DNA of 34,720 nt from Amphimedon queenslandica (taxonomy: Eukaryota > Porifera > Demospongiae > Haplosclerida > Niphatidae): the NCBI RefSeq assembly GCF_000090795.2, contig NW_003546277.1, positions 165,292 to 200,011 of the forward strand, given 5' to 3'. The notes under the pieces were generated by a model that saw nothing but the letters and a program-made list of their open reading frames with translations, had not been told where the DNA came from and did not search any database. Positions 30,671 through 34,720 of the stretch are shown in pieces; within the stretch, counting starts at the first letter, position 1; each line of letters begins with the position of its first letter. Both the position numbers and the translations under genes were made by a program.

Positions 30671-31679
30671 TCAATTATTTTTTGACAAATAAAGCAAATG
30701 CCTTTGAGCCCATGGTATTTGATACTTTATACAGAATAGAGCGGTATGATCTAGAGTCTCTTTAACAGCAATACTGTACTTCTCTCCAAACAAACCCTTC
30801 ACTGCATCTGGAGGCAGATTATGAGGAGGTTGATCGCGTCCCGAAAGATCCTCAAATTCATAAGTTGAGAGGAGAATACGACCAGAAGATTTAAGAAGAG
30901 AGTCAAGCAACTTTGCATATCTTTTTGTGTCATCTGGATTAATAGCAATGATTGAATTGCAGTCCCAGATAGCATCAAATGATCCAATCCTCTCAACTGA
31001 ACACTTAAACAAATCTCCTACAATGAACTTGATCTTCATCATGTCATCAGTTGATTCATACACTGAGAAATCATCAGTTGTATCTATTAACAGATCAATA
31101 ACTGATTCACTTATTATCATAGTATTTCTTACATTTTTTGAATGGGATATTGCTTTCAGTAAAGAACTGTTGAGCAGCTAGTTCAACAATATCAATACCA
31201 ACCACAGCATGACCTTTATCAGCTAGCCACTTCATGTCTATGCTCTTACCACAGAGAGGTACGAATATTGAAGACTGATTATTACCAGTCTGCAAAAAGT
31301 GATAGTGTTTCTGAAAATGATCGATAAACGCAACATATCACTAGCTGTAAAGAACAAGTTATCACCTTTAACAATTCATCAACTTCCCATTTATGCCAAA
31401 TGGTGGTACCACCAGTCCACCTGATATTCCAGTAAGAGCTGTCTTCATACTTATTCTGTGGCCTTGAGACAAAAACTAGACTTCTTCTAGCTGTTTAAAA
31501 TGATGGCAACATTGAGCAGTTTCTTGTTCATGTTTACCTGTAGAAACTGGTTTTATTCTTGGTACTCCCAAAGGACTTAAGACAGAAGAATGAACCTTTT
31601 AAAAGAGAATAATAATTTGACAAAAGCTATTAAAAACCTTTTGTCTTATAATACACTGCAATAATGGAATCAACTTCAT
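30671..31679 (-). CDS. TPMT: Thiopurine S-methyltransferase-like SAM-dependent methyltransferase
   Basis: Proposed exons: 31638-31679, 31538-31595, 31366-31490, 31133-31310, 30671-31083. They total 271 codons and phases agree (0,1,0,1). The core is firm: W...RW.GG.T.WH, LLKKH, the SAM-binding segment FVPLCGKSIDMKWLADKGH, VVGIDI.ELA, FFTE, FDAIWD, AINPDD and RLFG-like GLFGEKYS all match TPMT in order. The first two exons are inferred from splice sites and frame only. They would give an Arg-rich, acid-free N-terminus (MKLIPLLQCIIRQK...), which could be a mitochondrial presequence. The family methylates aromatic and heterocyclic thiols; the natural substrate is uncertain. It sits 88 bp upstream of CPLANE2 and 103 bp downstream of DDX10. 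Confidence 0.85.
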
Positions 31680-31781
31680 ATCCTCCTTAAAAAGTGGGCT
31701 TGGCCTTCACCAAATACAATACTAACAATAAGATTAATAATACATACTCAATATAAGATATGAAGTATTAATGATGAGTGT

Positions 31782-33932
31782 TTATTTTTTGTGATGCAAT
31801 AAATGCAAAGCAAGCTCCTCATCATCACAAATGTTGTCTCCATCACTTTCATCACTGCTGTCAATTCTCTGCCTTTTACATTCCTCAGGTTCACTCTCAT
31901 TCTCACTCTCCTCATTAGTACAAAGTGTCATTATCCTTTCCTCCTTCTCTCCCTCATTTCTAGTCTTTTCTTTATTTTTAAGTTTCTTTTTCCTGTGAGC
32001 TTCGCGTACTCTCTTTCTCTCGTTTCGACGATCCAACTTATCCTGAGCTCTTAGCTTCATTTTTGCTTCTTCAATGTTAATACCATCACCTTCCTCCTTT
32101 CTCTCACTCTGTTCATCATCATCACTGCTGTCTCTCAGCTCATGCGATATCTCATTACCATCATCTTCATCATCATTAAACTTCACATGAGTGTTAACTT
32201 TCAATTTCTTGTTCAGTAAAGAGCGCACCAACTTTGCTTTTGATTTAGTTTTGGTCTTTGGTTCTGGATTGGGAGGGGCTAGGGGTGTGGCTTCTTCTTC
32301 CATAGACCCAGTACCAGCTAGTATGACTCGTTTTACTGTCAAGATGTCATCATCAAAAGAAGCCATACGAAAACGAGTCTTTGATGATTCAAGAGTTACT
32401 GTCTCGGGAGTATCAGTAGGTTCTTCTTTATCCCAGTTCTTTCCACTTGTAGTATCTTTCTTTAAAAACCTAATACGAGGAGCCTGAGAGAGACCCAGTG
32501 ATAGTGCATACTCTGAAGTTGGGAGTTTCCTAACGTCAAAGACCTTCTTGTTCGACTGCAAATGAACAGAGCGAAGGTATCTAATGAAACTCTTCTGGGC
32601 AAGTTGTTTGAGTTCCGTGTCCTGGGCACAAAAAGCCTCAAGCTTGCCTTGAATAGAGACTAGTTTCTTTGGATCAATCTTTATCTCTTCTATCGGTATC
32701 TTCTTCTCTACCAATTCTTTGATCATCTCCATCTCAGATGGGAGTATAAACAAGAGGGCATGGCCATCTTTCTCATATCTGGCAGTCCGCCCCACGCGAT
32801 GTATATAAGTGTTAGTGTCCTCTGGACAGTCTAACTGTACGACCCAGTGGACGGAGGGGAAGTCAAGCCCCCGGGCAGCTATATCAGTGCATAGCAACAC
32901 AGCTGCTTTCTTTTGACAGAAGTCTTTGTAGACAGCGACACGTTTGACCTGATTCTGTCGGCCGTAGAGACACATTAGTGGCACACCAGGACGAAGACGA
33001 CGGAAAGCTTCATAAGTGAACCGCACCTGCTTACAAGAGGAGAGGAATATGATTGACTTTACAAGGAGATGAGTCTTTATGAACGAGAATAGAGTCGAGA
33101 TCTTTTCCTCTAACTTGCACACAACGTAACTCTGTTGGAGTCTCTGTGGAGTACTTGTCTCAGACTCCTCATGTACCGAGAGGTACTCCGGCTCCGAGAG
33201 ACTCAGCAAAGCAAGGTCTTTGACTGACTTTGTCTGAGTAGCAGAGAAGAGTAGAGTCTGTCGCTCGCTAGGAAGGTTCTCAACTATCGAACGCATCGTC
33301 TCACAAAAACCAAGGTCTAGGATTCGATCGGCTTCGTCTAATACGAGTATTTTAAGAGACTGGCACTCAAAGTTTGGGGTCTCGTCCATATGTTGTAGTA
33401 GGCGTCCAGGAGTGCATATTATTATATTAGTTTTTAAGATCCTCGCTCTCTCGAAACCCAGGTCTTTTCCACCGATTATGAGACCGGCAGAAAAGTCGTG
33501 CTCTCCTCCGATTTTATAAAGAACGTCAAACGTTTGATAGGCAAGTTCCCTGGTGGGGGATATGATGAGCGCACCTAATCCGTCCATCTGTGTCCAACGC
33601 TCTCGCCAGAGCAGCTCAAGTACAGGGATCAGGAAAGCTAGGGTCTTGCCAGAGCCTGTTTTAGCGGCACCTAATATATCTTTGCCTCTCAGAGCAGAGG
33701 GTATGGCGGCTTTCTGTATATCTGTCAGGTTGCTGTAGCCATTCTTCCGTAGTCCCTGTAGTGTTTTAGATGAGAGAGGAATATCTGTAAACTTTTCCAT
33801 GGATTCCGGGGCCATTTGTGGATACTGGGCAACTGTGGCTTCTATCTGTCTAGCTTCTTGTCTCCATTTAGGCTCTGGCTTTCTTTTCCTCTTCTTTTCT
33901 TCTCTCTTTCCATGCCTCTTAAGGTCGGCCAT
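31782..33932 (-). CDS. DDX10: DDX10 / Dbp4, DEAD-box RNA helicase of ribosome biogenesis
   Basis: Intronless, 716 aa from ATG 33932 (MADLKRHGKREEKK). The frame is open to ATG 34001, but that extension runs into a 29-bp tandem repeat and has no family match. Helicase motifs in order: Q-motif region GYSNLTDIQKAAI, AKTGSGKT, PTRELA, TPGR, DEAD, SAT, a domain 2 with TDIAARGLDFP, and HRVGRTAR. After the core, a DUF4217-like segment and FDVRKLP..EYALSLGL..APR.RFL are specific to DDX10/Dbp4. The tail is highly charged (acidic/Lys runs) and ends DDEELALHLL, close to the human end. Dbp4/DDX10 releases U14 snoRNA from pre-rRNA during 18S maturation in the nucleolus. The stop codon overlaps an AATAAA on the sense strand. 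Confidence 0.95.
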   Translation of the reverse strand: MADLKRHGKREEKKRKRKPEPKWRQEARQIEATVAQYPQMAPESMEKFTDIPLSSKTLQGLRKNGYSNLTDIQKAAIPSALRGKDILGAAKTGSGKTLAFLIPVLELLWRERWTQMDGLGALIISPTRELAYQTFDVLYKIGGEHDFSAGLIIGGKDLGFERARILKTNIIICTPGRLLQHMDETPNFECQSLKILVLDEADRILDLGFCETMRSIVENLPSERQTLLFSATQTKSVKDLALLSLSEPEYLSVHEESETSTPQRLQQSYVVCKLEEKISTLFSFIKTHLLVKSIIFLSSCKQVRFTYEAFRRLRPGVPLMCLYGRQNQVKRVAVYKDFCQKKAAVLLCTDIAARGLDFPSVHWVVQLDCPEDTNTYIHRVGRTARYEKDGHALLFILPSEMEMIKELVEKKIPIEEIKIDPKKLVSIQGKLEAFCAQDTELKQLAQKSFIRYLRSVHLQSNKKVFDVRKLPTSEYALSLGLSQAPRIRFLKKDTTSGKNWDKEEPTDTPETVTLESSKTRFRMASFDDDILTVKRVILAGTGSMEEEATPLAPPNPEPKTKTKSKAKLVRSLLNKKLKVNTHVKFNDDEDDGNEISHELRDSSDDDEQSERKEEGDGINIEEAKMKLRAQDKLDRRNERKRVREAHRKKKLKNKEKTRNEGEKEERIMTLCTNEESENESEPEECKRQRIDSSDESDGDNICDDEELALHLLHHKK

Positions 33933-33944
33933 TTTGTAGCACAC

Positions 33945-34032
33945 GTGGCAGCATGCTACTAACCACGCCCATTGTGGCAGCATGCTACTAACCACGCCCA
34001 TTGTGGCAGCATGCTACTAACCACGCCCATTG
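33945..34032. repeat. Three 29-bp tandem repeats in the DDX10 promoter/5' UTR
   Basis: The words GTGGCAGCATGC and CCACGCCCATT recur with starts at 33945, 33974 and 34003, essentially perfectly. The array begins 12 bp upstream of the chosen DDX10 ATG. Each unit carries a GCATGC palindrome and a CCACGCCC box (GGGCGTGG on the gene strand). Confidence 0.9.
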
Positions 34033-34092
34033 TATGCAGAAAAATTATTTTTAAAATGATGACAGAAATGCAATGACAATATAATAATAATT

Positions 34093-34720
34093 TCAATGCT
34101 CAGAGTCATTCTCCTGAAATTCCTTATTTCCAAAAACAAGACTAAACTCTTGTGTAGCAATTGGAGATGGAATTTCATTGATTGAAGCAACAGATTTGAG
34201 AATAGCTAAAAATTTAAACTCATCATTCACTAATCATTTTCTCTATAATAAACTGACCATCAGATTTCTCATTAAAAGATGACTCATAATGATTACTATT
34301 TGAGTGAGTTTTAAAGTCTTTAGTCTATCAAATAATAATAAAACAACAGCTAATAGCTGGTACAATTATAAAAGTAGGTGCAGGACTTTCAAAATCATTC
34401 TCAGAAAATTTTCAGGCAGAATATTTTGTACCTGATTAGGAGAGTGTAAAGGAAATGATGCTTTTGATGTAAAAATGTTGAGGACCTGGGAGTTGGCTTT
34501 TTTGTCCTTCCACCATTTAGAGTATGCAGCCCTTACCTTTAAATGAATTAACATTTCTAACTACAATAACAAACATTTCCTTCCTTTACTTGTTTGGACA
34601 ACAGAACATAAAGTATAAATATAATAATTCCTTGAGCAGCAATAAAGACTGTCATGATGTATGCAATGAAGAGAAGCTCTTTCCTAAAGAAGAGGACACT
34701 ACCAAGCCATGCTATGCCCA
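34093..34720 (-). CDS. C-terminal exons of an adhesion/class B-type GPCR; cut by the right edge
   Basis: Proposed exons: 34590-34720 (partial), 34432-34536, 34258-34324, 34093-34205. The first reads GIAWLGSVLF, then FIAAQGIIIFILYVLLSKQ, spliced to VRAAYSKWW. A hydrophobic seventh helix with A-A-Q-G-x-x-I-F followed by L-x-x-x-x-VR is the hallmark of TM7 in adhesion (B2) and class B receptors. The remaining exons give a Ser/Asn-rich cytoplasmic tail of about 90 residues ending NDSEH. If the donor at 34257 were not used, the tail would stop at 34223, so two C-termini are possible. The ligand and N-terminal domains lie outside the window. Confidence 0.7.

Noticed and set aside
33933-34001. N-terminal extension of DDX10 starting at ATG 34001
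   Set aside because: The extension lies mostly in the 29-bp tandem repeat, whose period is not a multiple of 3, and has no counterpart in the family.

Overview
The window looks like a gene-dense invertebrate animal nuclear genome, most probably a demosponge (Amphimedon-like). This is an inference. Spliceosomal introns of about 42-110 bp obey GT-AG and carry consistent phase, intergenic gaps are 90-400 bp, and the cysteine-rich fibrinogen-like domain seen here is of a type I associate with sponge and cnidarian secreted proteins. Exon models were built by eye. For each complete gene the exon lengths sum to a whole number of codons with matching intron phases, but no transcript was available.

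Left third (1-16520, all minus strand): a tandem family of six secreted proteinase K-like subtilases (S8A). Gene A is cut by the left edge; genes B-F are complete. Each has a signal peptide, an I9 propeptide exon, a short exon carrying the catalytic Asp, and one exon with the rest of the S8 domain. A Thr/Ser-rich stalk follows. B, C and F add a C-terminal fibrinogen-like (FReD-related) cysteine-rich domain. D and E end in a long Thr/His-rich tail. Exon sequences are mosaic between paralogues, which points to recent duplication and gene conversion.

Middle (16656-24267, plus strand): a 22-exon WDR59 gene, encoding a GATOR2 subunit of the amino-acid/TORC1 pathway (951 aa by my model). It is divergently paired with gene F across only 135 bp. 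Its introns hold a 34-bp minisatellite and a 177-bp satellite array. Next come two tandem plus-strand genes (24958-25695 and 26605-27576) for small secreted proteins made of DUF5648-type repeats.

Right third: an inverted 177-bp satellite array (27783-29468) is interrupted by a 5'-truncated LINE fragment and ends directly at a copied WDR59 zinc-finger exon. Then follow, all on the minus strand, CPLANE2/RSG1 (ciliogenesis GTPase), a TPMT-like methyltransferase, DDX10 (rRNA-processing helicase), and the C-terminal exons of an adhesion/class B-type GPCR cut by the right edge.

The secreted families (subtilases, DUF5648 proteins) look like lineage-specific tandem expansions and several have TATA boxes. 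The conserved housekeeping genes (WDR59, CPLANE2, TPMT, DDX10) are single and packed closely. I see no RNA genes and no CRISPR.
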